DNA of 64,000 bases from the NCBI GenBank assembly GCA_963966185.1, contig CAWZYM010000418.1, positions 378,600 through 442,599 on the forward strand. The letters are read 5' to 3'. Made by a program: the position numbers and the translations under genes. The stretch comes from Rhabditoides inermis (lineage: Eukaryota; Nematoda; Chromadorea; Rhabditida; Rhabditidae). Positions 28,501-39,100 of the stretch are shown here, piece after piece. Position 1 is the stretch's first letter. Each line of letters starts with the position of its first letter. The notes beneath the pieces are model-generated. The model worked only from the letters and a program-made list of their open reading frames with translations, was not told the DNA's origin and made no database searches.

Positions 28501-31288
28501 TATCACTTACTTCGCTCCATCCGGGATTACCAGTCAGTGTTATGAACAGATGCGGCTTACCGCACTGAGCCGCTACAGCCATAGCGTTATTATAGTTATC
28601 TTCACACCACTTCTTACTGCCAACAAATACAGCGGGCATGTACACAAACTGCCCGACCTGTATTCCCTTACTCTCCATCCTCGTCTTCATCCAGTTAAAA
28701 TACTCGTTATGTTCTATCTTGAGCAGTTCTTGTTGTTTGCGACGAATCTGCGCCAACCGTTCGGCCTCGATGCGCGTAAACGTAAACGTTCCGTGCAATT
28801 GAAGCATCTTACCAGCACCGAGAATCCAGTGCAGATCCTTATTATCAATAGTGCGACGGTATGAATACCGTGCAAGTTCTGAATAGCTCACAAATTTGCG
28901 CTTCTTCACCTTCTTCTTAGACTTATCAGACTCATCCTCCTCATTATCAGTTAAATCGCCGGCAGACAGCTGACCTTCTTGATCACCATGTATATTTAGA
29001 ATAGAATTATCGTGAGCATCATCATCGTTATCATCTTCATCCTCCTCGCTTATGTAACCATTACGTTTTACAAAACGCCGGAAAAAAGGGTTTCCCTCCG
29101 GGAATAATACAGGGAACATTAAAGGATCGGCATGTGTATCATAGTGTGGCATGGGTCGTGCCTCCCAATTATGAGTCATTACCCATGAGCTTTCCTTAAG
29201 TTGTTCCAGTGTAGGTGGACTGCCATCCGCATCACCGTACAGAACAGCCACCTCCGACTTATTACCAGGCACATTAAGAGTTCCAGGGTGATGTCCCTTG
29301 ATTAGATTAGATGCACGCCTATCTTTATACGAGACAAACTTCATTCCCACACAAGGGATTAGATCGGGACGACCCGAATCAATGTTCATCTTTACCAAAT
29401 CCATATACAACTTATATGTAGATTTATATGCTGCTGTGTACGGGTTGTGAGTGCACAATATTTCGTACAACTCCTCCAACAGCTTACGATCAACATCATC
29501 GCTCTCCGCCATCCGACTCCAAATATCCTCCTTAGCGCCTGGCACATAGTACATGTGCGCAAATCCCGGTTTACCAGTTTCTGATGGTAACAAGTGGCAC
29601 ACACCCGTGCTCATCTTACCCTGCACCACCACAACCGGTTCACCCTTAGGTATGTTATCCGATCGCCTCATTATTAGAGAAGCCATCGCCAAGTTCTTGT
29701 TGTAGTTATGAAAGTTGTTATAGTAGGAACGCTTCTCCTTCGCAACATCGTAAAGCTTAACCATTAGATTAGACCGAATAGAGGGAGCATCGGAAACGTT
29801 AACAGCTCCATTACTACAACACACACCGGACGTCTCCTGCTTAAACTTTAGCGCTCGACAGTAATCGAACATACACTCCTCCATCTTTCCGAGACTCATA
29901 TAGTCAGGGCAGACAGACTTATCCGCAGCAGCGTTGAAGAAATTAATCGTCTTACGCACGTACTTGGTCTTATGCGCAGTAGTGTCTGCTTCTTGCTCGC
30001 GTCGTCGCTTTTCGACGGATGCACGAAGCTTATCTTTACGAACACGAGCAGCGGCAAGTACAGCTTCATTATCGTTATCAACACCAAGAGACTTACGCAT
30101 ACGATACACCTGATCCTTACTAAACAAGGAAAGATCTTCAATGTTTTCCGGAACAGGTTTACGAGGTGTTGTTTTACGCTTACGAGGGACTGATGTCTTA
30201 GGAGTACTCGGCGTAGCCGCGAGTGCAATCATACGCTGCACTATATCAACGTCGACCTCATCCGACCGTCTCTTCCTCTGATTAGACTTGGAAGCTACCG
30301 GTGTGGAAATGTTAGAAGGAGGAGTGAGAGGTGAGTCGTTAACATTAGATGGCTTCGATACGAGAGCACACGGAACAGAAGTTACATTAGACATGGAAAC
30401 AACTGGGGAAGTAGAAACAGTGTTATCAGACACGTTAGGATTAGTTACATTAGTCTTGTTGACAGGAGACACCTTCTTAACTCGGCGATCTTTAGAAACA
30501 ACCATAGCGTCTCCCACCGTGAACTGTGGGATGCTAGGCTGATTAGGAGTAGAAACAGGGCGAGGAGGAGAAGTTAGTACAGCCTTGTACGAAGGCTTAC
30601 GAGAGGAAATCGTTATGGCAGCGGATGCCACAGGAGCTGGGGCCGCGGCCACAACCACATCGGCCACCTGCTTCTTGTACTGGTTACTGAGAAACTTCTC
30701 AATCTTGGCGCGGTACGCCAGCACCTTATCCTTACTCTCCATCACCTTAATGGGCTGGAGATTACAGAGAATGTGCTCCGCAAAACACAACACGTAAAAT
30801 CCACAACTGTTACTGTCGATCTGACGATCACACCGTCCGCGCACCATACTCAGAGGCGCATTATTGCGGGCAATGATAGGGAACATGTTACGGGTGAGAT
30901 ACTTCACATAAGGATCGTTAAGAGATCCACGGTTAGCATTAGGAATCGAATCGAACACCGTGTAGTTGTTCTTATCGGGACTGTACACAAGTAGGTTATA
31001 GTGCTTAGGGTTCTGCACAAGCACAGGGATTAGCACATGAGTAGGCCTCTCCACATTAAACTTCTTCACCTGCCCCATTATCTGATTAGGGAGAATCGCA
31101 CCCTCCGCAGCATACAGCTGAGAGAGCGCGATATCCACCACCCAGGCAGTGTGCTGCCCCTTAGTTCTCTCCATGACAGTGTCGATCACCTTCTGCAGGT
31201 GGTCGTCAGCCAACTCCATCTTATACACACCCTTATCGTCAACGTTAGTGTACGCGCATTGTTTAAGGAGAGAGGCAAGGTCGGACAT
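25562..31288 (-). CDS. Helitron Rep-helicase with Ulp1-like protease (second lineage)
   Basis: Single exon of 1,908 codons, ATG 31288, TAA 25562-25564. Same architecture as 8179-14106 but clearly diverged, especially in the protease-Rep linker. Protease set: His96 (KHYNL), Asp113 (VFDS), Gln156, Cys162 (NSCGFY). The linker (about 200-430) is Ser/Thr/Pro-rich. HUH H983-C-H985; tyrosines Y1126 and Y1130; Walker A K1473; C-terminal TINKSQGQTF and NVVYKDVL end shared with the other copy. All motifs are intact, so the protein looks active. Residue 80 is Glu here and Lys in the U10 copy (31051 C versus 41606 T on the plus strand). Confidence 0.95.
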   Translation of the reverse strand: MSDLASLLKQCAYTNVDDKGVYKMELADDHLQKVIDTVMERTKGQHTAWVVDIALSQLYAAEGAILPNQIMGQVKKFNVERPTHVLIPVLVQNPKHYNLLVYSPDKNNYTVFDSIPNANRGSLNDPYVKYLTRNMFPIIARNNAPLSMVRGRCDRQIDSNSCGFYVLCFAEHILCNLQPIKVMESKDKVLAYRAKIEKFLSNQYKKQVADVVVAAAPAPVASAAITISSRKPSYKAVLTSPPRPVSTPNQPSIPQFTVGDAMVVSKDRRVKKVSPVNKTNVTNPNVSDNTVSTSPVVSMSNVTSVPCALVSKPSNVNDSPLTPPSNISTPVASKSNQRKRRSDEVDVDIVQRMIALAATPSTPKTSVPRKRKTTPRKPVPENIEDLSLFSKDQVYRMRKSLGVDNDNEAVLAAARVRKDKLRASVEKRRREQEADTTAHKTKYVRKTINFFNAAADKSVCPDYMSLGKMEECMFDYCRALKFKQETSGVCCSNGAVNVSDAPSIRSNLMVKLYDVAKEKRSYYNNFHNYNKNLAMASLIMRRSDNIPKGEPVVVVQGKMSTGVCHLLPSETGKPGFAHMYYVPGAKEDIWSRMAESDDVDRKLLEELYEILCTHNPYTAAYKSTYKLYMDLVKMNIDSGRPDLIPCVGMKFVSYKDRRASNLIKGHHPGTLNVPGNKSEVAVLYGDADGSPPTLEQLKESSWVMTHNWEARPMPHYDTHADPLMFPVLFPEGNPFFRRFVKRNGYISEEDEDDNDDDAHDNSILNIHGDQEGQLSAGDLTDNEEDESDKSKKKVKKRKFVSYSELARYSYRRTIDNKDLHWILGAGKMLQLHGTFTFTRIEAERLAQIRRKQQELLKIEHNEYFNWMKTRMESKGIQVGQFVYMPAVFVGSKKWCEDNYNNAMAVAAQCGKPHLFITLTGNPGWSEVSDNLVGKNAMDDPDLLARVCKLKFDQAWDLIKNKEIFGEVKAIWWRIEFQKRGVPHCHMLVTLEKDIPEEDIPKYISAEIPVLPDKSDPNYDKMKKLKELVLSHMVHNPCVGKNHYTCRKDNPQYCKKRFPKPFRDEMIIDKHGMPHYPRPNNGEWAFLKDGETQVTNRDIVPFNHFLMLALGTHCNVEYCGSSASYKYISKYLTKGVDTLLAAVASGNMDKMKEYMKMGRDGVERLYFDEGEEFVKLRYLSACEAFYRLHNFNLVRSTHNVKPIGVHLPGEQPIYFEKGKIPKLGKSKSMFIAYMEKVSNDPEAAHLTFEQLTREYRYNPKTATYTKYKRDKNVVTRLFQVNPRNVEKFALRLIVQSRPVKSFENARTVNNVVYDTFNEAAIVAGLIHNDRTWDECMAEACHTGMPKRLRVLFASILMHCSPPDPLGLWNKYKEKMAPRNTNRSLEENLATALRRLKWILGRNGRTLSEYGLPEPNGGEEEDIDGDGNDNGNAANNPLNEGQSRIVSRVMAAVHQSKESRGNVCFSMQGSGGTGKTYVYNKIIALCKKDNYKVLVVSSTGIAATLLQGGQTSHSAFKLPPKLDKDSVSRIKAHSDEGKRLREVELIIWDECTMSIMYALECVNNVLKLCADDVNRGKPFGGVVILCGGDWKQLLPVMEGQDPVVSASVILKRSPLWTMFETFTLTENMRVKQGEAEFAKYLELVGTGQHEQVNGRLMLPEQFLVNSESDIIDWLYTPTVLMSPTEMAKVAILVLKNVDSLRINEQILNMCVGQTFTAVSTDSPIDLVSREASKDLAGRHRISTSVEHIWKETPSGFPPHKLHLKVGCIIMLLRNLNVAAGLCNGTRLEVVSFSQHMLECKNVTTNDDDTVFIPKIKLTYEDRRNDLAFERWQFPVRLSYAMTINKSQGQTFDKVGIILKSQPFAHGQFYVGLSRIRSADGLKVFASWGNRTHSNGTSAKPIHNVVYKDVL

Positions 31289-31349
31289 TATTGATTGTTG
31301 CTTAGATCTTAGAGTTACTTTTTTAAAGAGGGAGGTGAGAGAGTGAGTG

Positions 31350-32570
31350 TGTACTTATTGACGGCGGCGCGGACGACGAGAGGCGACACCAGTAGCCTGA
31401 AATACGTACCTGACGTTCAGAAGTGTACGACGTTCGACGACAGCTTCTGCGGCGGCAGAAGGGTGAGACGAATCGACGGGGCGGCGTGAACGGCCAGAAA
31501 CTGAAGAACGCATTATTATCTACGCATTATTATTATTACATGTGATTATTTTATCACATTGAAACGAGATACAATAAGAAAAAAAACTCACCGACTTCTC
31601 CAACGGGCGGCAGGGCTTCGACGGCTGCAGGGCAGCACCGGCATCCACAAGGAGACTGCAAAAACAATCACAGTAACACACGGCGTGGAGCCTGAAGCAC
31701 ACGTAAACACAGATTGTTACATAATGCATAGTATCACGTAAGTTTAGGAAATGTATTGCGCATTAGTTAATTTTAGTTATTAGTTAATTTTAGTTTAATT
31801 ATTGTTAATCATCGCATTAGTTAATTTTAGTTTAATTATTGTTAATCATTGTTATTATTGTTGTTATTTTTAATTAATTATTATTATTGTTAATTTTTAG
31901 TTAATTTTAATTAGGTAATGTTATTATTTTTAAAATTCACTTAAGACTACATAATGACATCATTTAATCGCCGTGCCTAACACCACATTTAATATACATT
32001 GAAATTCAAAAGGATGAAGCACTCACTGAACACTGAATTCCTGCAAACACCCAACTCGGGCGATGAGCAGCGACAGCGCAGTCGGGTCCGTACGACAGTA
32101 ACGAGAACAGACTGTAATGATAGTAATACAACAAGTTAACTGTGAACGAAGGTACCAACCCCATCAAACTAAAGCAAACACAAACTCACCGACTTGTCCG
32201 AAGGACAGCTGGGCTCCAACGGACAGCGCGGCTCCGACGAGCAGCGAGGCAGAATCGGCACCACAGGGAGACTAAAAAACAATCTCAGTAATACACTTTA
32301 AAAACCGTGAACAATGGTACCAATCGTTCTCTACATTGAAAAAGCGAACCAAAAAACTGACCAGGGCTCCTCTACGATGTGCGAGTTGCTGTTGCCGACA
32401 ACTGCAGAAGATGAAAACAAGAATCTGAAAAAAACGAATCAATGACATGAACGAACAAGCAACAATTTAATTGCATTTCAAAATTATCTCAACAAATAAC
32501 TCACGGAATACTGTGGATAGCTGTGTGAGCGAATGTCGGTGGTTTACGGGCCGACAGATGATAATGTTAC
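31350..32570 (-). other. Splice-bounded exons upstream of Rep-Hel (U8)
   Basis: Exon-like segments with AG/GT borders: 32505-32570, 32362-32402, 32190-32271, 31592-31655, and less certain ones near 32030-32100 and 31400-31490. Two (32190-32271 and 31592-31655) are relatives: both begin TCTCC(C/T)TGTGG (SPCG) and end AAGTCG before GTGAGTT, so exon duplication is visible here too. Probably 5' exons of the Rep-Hel transcript or an upstream small gene. A TTA/TTAATT-rich stretch (31740-31930) has no visible gene. Confidence 0.4.
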
Positions 32571-32599
32571 CTGCAAAATAAAAATGTTACTATAACAAT

Positions 32600-33255
32600 T
32601 AAAAACAACGAAATTCAAAAACATTCGAAACTGCAACACGAGTGATAACGCGATGGAACGAGTGCGACACGCAATACAAACGCACACAGCACGTCAAATA
32701 AGTATCGACCAAATTTATAAAACACATTACAACACAAATCACATTATAAAAACATCGCAAAACAAAGAAATAAACAAAAACAGCACGCACAGCCAGTTTG
32801 AATTGTCATCATCACTGTGCTACACCATACACACCGCACAACGAAACACGATGTTTTTGCGAAACGCGTTTCAAGCGATTATTTTGATATTAAACGCATA
32901 TCAAAGTGACAAAACGCGATTAGAACAAAAGAATATAATAAAAAGAAAATATTGAAACAAACAAAACATGTCCACGACGCATACCCGCTTCATTACAGCC
33001 GATTGCACGCACCAACCCATTAAAACCCGTGCATTTGATATGTTTAATCACTAATAATCAATCGATATCGATGCAAAACGTATTCGATACACATGCCCAA
33101 TCACTTCCCAACACTTTGCACGCATTGTCCCCTTCATTCTCGTTGCGCAATCATCGATATCATTCGCCATCACCCATTCACACACACACACGCGCTATCG
33201 CAGGCCACGCCCCCTCGCTGCATCCTCATTGCTCTCTCGCACAGTGCACGCACAA
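32600..33255 (-). promoter_or_regulatory. Conserved AT-rich leader of U8
   Basis: Leader block copy, as 3440-4070. Confidence 0.5.
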
Positions 33256-33335
33256 GCCCAAGTGGTGTAGTGGTCTAAGGCGCACGGGCGCGCCTACACT
33301 CGCCACACCCATGGGTTCGAATCCCGGCGCGGGCA
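33256..33335 (+). repeat. 5'-terminal tRNA-like sequence of U8
   Basis: Second class with ACACCCATGGGTTCG before the B box; A and B boxes intact; octamer downstream. Confidence 0.7.
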
Positions 33336-33563
33336 AAGGATTTTGCTGACATATCGGCATCGTCCCGAGTCCACCAGCCATTGCAAAAGTCGCAATTATA
33401 TGCAAATGAAGCTTATAGTCGCGTTCCAGAGAAATTTTCCTTACGATATACTATAGGTAGGAGACTAGCCTGGGAGTGGCAATGAGTTTTTGTTTGGAGT
33501 GAAAATACTATTCTTGAAATTTAAAAAACAAATTTGAAAATTCATCAAAACTTTTTTTTATCT

Positions 33564-33645
33564 CAAGGGGGGGGGGGCTGCCGCCCCCCCCTTGGACCCC
33601 CCCGCCGAGGGGGGCTCCGCCCCCCCCCCCTCGACCCCCCCCCTC
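33564..33645. repeat. Paired GC-rich hairpins of U9 (extended)
   Basis: Same module with longer G and C runs (up to ten). Confidence 0.8.
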
Positions 33646-33734
33646 TATTCACACATACCAACGCCCTGCTATTCTGCCGTTTCGTCAAAGTGCATTATCG
33701 CGGTTTGAGGTAGTTTTCATACCCGAGGAAGAGG

Positions 33735-33842
33735 ATAAGCGAGTGGTTGAGGGAGTGGTTGAGGGAGTGGTTGAGGGAGTGGTTGAGGGAGTGGTTGAGG
33801 GAGTGGTTAAGGGAGTGGTTGAGGAGTGGTTGAGGGAGTGGA
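33735..33842. repeat. 12-bp minisatellite of U9
   Basis: About nine units of GAGTGGTTGAGG; compare 2572-2664, 16926-17096, 45985-46078. Confidence 0.85.
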
Positions 33843-34059
33843 CCCCCCTGCCCCCCCCCCCCCCCTTCGAGTGAATCGTACAGTCTGCTGTGCGTCCGAT
33901 GCGTCAACGGGGTGCTGCTCGAGGAGGATAAAACACGACCAAACAGTAAAATAACAAAAATCACAATCATTCTGAATCAATCCCAAATCCATTACCAATA
34001 CCGTACCCCGCAACCCACCATCACAAGCATATCATAACAACAAGTGAGCTAAAGAGAGT

Positions 34060-34651
34060 TTTATTTGGTCCATTAAACTACAACACAACGTATGTTTCGA
34101 TACTACAAATACACATCAAAATTCTAGTCAATTAATGTAAACAAATTAATAAAATGAGCGTCTACCTTGAACCGTCGAGAGTGCGTCCGCGTTCGACTTG
34201 AGCTTCTTCTTCTTCTAGTCCAGCGACGACGCCCCACACGAGCAGGGAGCAGAACAGGGGAGCCTTGAACAACATGTGACGATAGCTCACAAATTGGAAA
34301 AAAAACAATAAAAGACTGCAACAATTTGTATTACAAAACACAACTACTGAAGTACAACACAAAGCAATTTAGTAACTAATTTAACATAAAACTATATGAA
34401 ACATGACAGAAAACCAAACACACCTTGAACACGATGGAGTCGATGCGGCAGAAGAAGCGGCCGATTGGAGAGGTGTTGCTCTGAAAGACACTGTATTGTG
34501 CATAGTACAACGATCACAAACATACGACATAAGAAGAACACAGTGCAATGAGCATAGTGAAACGTAAACAAAAATAAATGAATAACACGCACCTTGAACG
34601 CCTCGGTTCCGTTGCCGCACGACGCAGCCGGCTTGTCCAACTTTGATCACC
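34060..34651 (-). CDS. Mini-exon array gene of U9, exon e3 deleted
   Basis: Exons e1 34593-34651, e2 34424-34480, e4 from 34263; AATAAA at 34065-34060. The DNA that carries e3 in U6 and U12 is missing between 34310 and 34320, while U2 instead lacks e2. e4 ends at TAG 34162 in the acidic-tail frame. Frame uncertain as in the sister units. Confidence 0.4.
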
Positions 34652-34739
34652 CTGAAATGAATAATAATAAACATGTAGAACACGTTGCAAACTAATAAAA
34701 CAACACGCACTACAAAACAACAACAAAATCAACTAAATT

Positions 34740-35380
34740 CAAAAACATTCGAATATGCAATGACGATAGCTCACTCGAAAACGCGACTAAACGAGTGCGA
34801 CACGCAAGACAAACGCATACAACACGTCAAATTGGTATCGACAAAAATTATAAAACACATTACAACACAAATTACATTATAAAAACATCGCAAAACAAAG
34901 AAATAAACAAAAACACGCACGCCCAGCTGATTGAATTATCATCATCACTGTGCTACACCATACACCGCACAACGAAACACGATGTTTTTGCGAAACGCGT
35001 TTCAAGCGATTATTTTGATATTAAACGCATATCAAAGTGACAAAACGCGATTAGAACAAAAGAATATAATAAAAAAAAAATATTGAAACAAACAAAACAT
35101 GTCCACGACGCATACCCGCTTCATTACAGCCGATTGCACGCACCAACCCATTAAAACCCGTGCATTTGATATGTTTAATCACTATTAATCAATCGATATC
35201 AATGCAAAACGTATTCAGTACATCAGCCCAATCACTCCCCAACACTTTCCACGCATTGTTCCCTTGCGCAATCATCGATATCATTCGCCATCACCCATTC
35301 ACACACACACACACATGCGCTATCGCAGGCCACGCCCCCTCGCTGCCTCCTCATTGCTTTCTCGCACAGTGCACGCACAA
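34740..35380 (-). promoter_or_regulatory. Conserved AT-rich leader of U9
   Basis: Leader block copy, as 3440-4070. Confidence 0.5.
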
Positions 35381-35460
35381 GCCCAAGTGGTGTAGTGGTC
35401 TAAGGCGCACGGGCGCGCCTACACTCGCCACACCCACGGGTTCGAATCCCGGCGCGGGCA
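35381..35460 (+). repeat. 5'-terminal tRNA-like sequence of U9
   Basis: Second class, A and B boxes intact; nearly identical to the U8 copy. Confidence 0.7.
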
Positions 35461-35647
35461 AAGGATTTTGCTGACATATCGGCATCGTCCCGAGTCCACC
35501 AGCCATTGCAAAAGTCGCAATTATATGCAAATGAAGCTTATAGTCGCGTTCCAGAGAAATTTTCCTTACGATATACTATAGGTAGGAGACTAGCCTGGGA
35601 GTGGGCATGAGGAATTAGAAAGAAGAGGTTTTGCTTTTGTTTTACCT

Positions 35648-35717
35648 CAAGGGGGGGCTGCCGCCCCCCCTTGGACCCCCCCGCCGAGGGGGCTCCGCCC
35701 CCCTCGACCCCCCCTTT
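35648..35717. repeat. Paired GC-rich hairpins of U10
   Basis: Identical to 25093-25162. Confidence 0.8.
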
Positions 35718-36116
35718 GAGTGGAGCATACAGCCTGCAATGCGTCCGATACGCCAACGCGGTGCTGATCGAGATCGAGAAAGAACGAAAACGAATAAACA
35801 GTAAATATGAAACATTGCAGGCCTTCAACTACCGTCTTGAAGGCGAATATGAAATGAAACACTGAACAGAAAAAGTGGAACAAAAGTTCCGTGGAAGAGA
35901 AACACCTTTCAAGCCAAGTCGAAGTGCAGAGGAGGAACGCCGAAACACCAAACAGTAAACATCAAAAGTAACCCAGTTCCCTTCCCCCACAAAACGCAAC
36001 ACAAATAAGTTAAATAATGTTTATTTTTGCAAAAGAGATTGATAAAGGTAACAATTAACTATATCTAAATTACGAAAGAACTAACTATCTTATTTATTTC
36101 ATGTTGTTTGTTATGT

Positions 36117-39100
36117 TTAGAGAACGTCTTTATAGACGACATTATGAATGGGCTTGGCCGAGGTACCGTTAGAGTGGGTCCTGTTGCCCCAAGAGGCAAA
36201 CACCTTCAAGCCATCGGCACTGCGAATGCGCGATAAACCCACATAGAATTGTCCATGTGCGAATGGCTGCGACTTTAGGATTATGCCAACTTTATCAAAC
36301 GTCTGACCTTGGCTCTTGTTAATAGTCATCGCGTAAGAGAGACGCACAGGGAACTGCCACCTCTCAAAAGCGAGATCATTACGCCTATCCTCGTAGGTAA
36401 GCTTAATCTTGGGAATGAAGACGGTGTCGTCATCATTAGTCGTTACGTTCTTACACTCCAGCATGTGCTGAGAGAAGCTTACAACCTCCAACCTCGTACC
36501 ATTACACAGTCCTGCGGCCACGTTAAGATTACGCAGTAACATGATTATGCATCCGACTTTAAGATGCAACTTATGCGGAGGGAAGCCGCTCGGCGTCTCT
36601 TTCCAAATATGCTCCACGGAGGTGCTGATTCGGTGTCTGCCGGCCAGATCCTTACTCGCTTCTCGGCTTACGAGATCAATAGGAGAGTCAGTCGACACCG
36701 CAGTGAAAGTCTGACCCACACACATGTTTAGAATCTGCTCGTTAATCCTTAGAGAGTCGACGTTCTTGAGTACAAGAATCGCAACCTTAGCCATTTCCGT
36801 AGGCGACATTAACACAGTCGGTGTGTATAGCCAATCAATGATATCGCTCTCAGAGTTAACGAGAAACTGTTCTGGAAGCATTAGGCGACCGTTTACTTGT
36901 TCGTGTTGTCCCGTGCCCACCAGCTCGAGATACTTGGCAAACTCCGCCTCACCCTGTTTGACACGCATATTTTCTGTTAGAGTAAACGTTTCAAACATAG
37001 TCCACAGGGGGCTACGCTTGAGAATTACACTCGCAGAAACTACCGGATCCTGCCCTTCCATAACTGGAAGGAGTTGTTTCCAATCTCCTCCACACAATAT
37101 TACCACTCCACCAAAGGGCTTACCACGATTCACATCATCAGCACACAGCTTTAGCACGTTATTCACACACTCCAACGCGTACATGATGCTCATCGTGCAC
37201 TCATCCCAGATGATCAACTCCACCTCTCTTAGGCGTTTACCCTCATCCGAGTGAGCCTTTATGCGACTTACACTATCCTTATCCAACTTAGGAGGTAACT
37301 TGAAAGCAGAGTGTGACGTTTGTCCACCCTGCAGTAGCGTCGCAGCTATTCCAGTACTGCTCACCACCAATACCTTATAGTTATCCTTCTTACACAATGC
37401 AATTATCTTATTATAAACATATGTCTTGCCAGTGCCTCCGCTGCCCTGCATTGAGAAGCAGACATTACCGCGAGACTCTTTGCTCTGATGAACAGCAGCC
37501 ATCACACGAGACACAATGCGAGACTGTCCCTCATTGAGAGGATTATTAGCCGCATTGCCATTATCGTTACCATCACCATCAATATCCTCCTCTTCCCCAC
37601 CGTTAGGTTCCGGTAGTCCGTACTCGGAGAGAGTGCGGCCGTTACGACCCAAAATCCACTTTAATCGCCGCAAGGCAGTAGCAAGGTTCTCCTCTAATGA
37701 ACGATTAGTGTTACGCGGTGCCATCTTCTCCTTATACTTATTCCACAATCCCAAAGGATCGGGAGGCGAACAATGCATTAGAATTGAGGCAAACAAAACG
37801 CGCAAACGCTTAGGCATACCTGTGTGGCACGCTTCAGCCATACACTCATCCCACGTACGGTCGTTATGAATCAGTCCAGCGACAATGGCTGCTTCGTTAA
37901 ACGTATCGTAGACCACGTTATTAACAGTTCGCGCGTTTTCGAACGACTTTACGGGTCGCGATTGAACTATTAAACGGAGTGCAAACTTTTCCACATTACG
38001 AGGATTCACTTGAAACAACCGCGTTACAACGTTTTTATCGCGCTTATACTTGGTGTAAGTCGCAGTCTTAGGATTATATCGGTACTCCCTCGTTAACTGT
38101 TCAAACGTTAGGTGAGCAGCTTCCGGATCATTGCTGACCTTCTCCATGTACGCAATGAACATAGACTTAGATTTACCTAATTTGGGAATCTTACCCTTCT
38201 CAAAGTAAATCGGTTGCTCACCGGGCAAATGCACTCCAATAGGCTTAACATTATGTGTAGAACGTACAAGGTTAAAGTTATGAAGTCGATAGAACGCTTC
38301 ACAAGCAGAGAGATATCTCAACTTGACAAACTCTTCTCCCTCATCGAAGTACAACCTCTCCACTCCATCTCTTCCCATCTTCATGTACTCCTTCATCTTA
38401 TCCATATTACCTGACGCTACAGCAGCAAGAAGAGTGTCCACTCCCTTAGTCAAATACTTAGAAATGTACTTGTACGATGCACTCGAGCCACAGTACTCCA
38501 CATTACAATGAGTGCCTAACGCGAGCATAAGAAAGTGGTTAAAGGGCACTATGTCCCTATTAGTTACTTGAGTCTCGCCGTCCTTGAGAAACGCCCATTC
38601 ACCGTTATTGGGACGAGGGTAGTGTGGCATTCCGTGCTTATCGATTATCATCTCATCACGGAACGGCTTAGGAAAACGCTTCTTGCAATACTGAGGATTA
38701 TCTTTCCTACATGTATAGTGGTTTTTACCGACACAAGGATTATGAACCATGTGGCTTAGAACCAACTCTTTAAGTTTCTTCATCTTATCGTAGTTAGGGT
38801 CGCTCTTATCGGGAAGCACGGGAATCTCAGCAGATATGTACTTGGGAATATCCTCTTCGGGAATGTCCTTTTCCAGTGTCACGAGCATATGACAGTGAGG
38901 AACACCGCGTTTCTGGAACTCTATCCTCCACCATATCGCCTTTACTTCACCGAAAATCTCCTTATTCTTAATTAAATCCCACGCCTGATCAAACTTTAGC
39001 TTACACACCCGAGCCAAAAGATCTGGGTCGTCCATCGCATTCTTACCAACAAGATTATCACTTACTTCGCTCCATCCGGGATTACCAGTCAGTGTTATGA

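Larger units (their letters stand above)
25035..33464 (-). mobile_element. Helitron unit U8 (autonomous, 8430 bp)
   Basis: Full autonomous unit with canonical ends, 3' CTAG at 25035-25038 and 5' TCTCCTACC at 33464. Order 5' to 3': tRNA-like end, leader, short exons, Rep-Hel ORF, 3' UTR, hairpins. It has a copy of the same length at U10 (offset 10,555 bp); identity starts and stops at the CTAG and TC borders, which independently defines the unit. Confidence 0.8.
33465..35589 (-). mobile_element. Helitron unit U9 (non-autonomous, exon-array type)
   Basis: Complete unit of 2,125 bp with canonical ends, lying between the two identical autonomous units U8 and U10. Hairpins, minisatellite, three exons, leader. 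Confidence 0.65.
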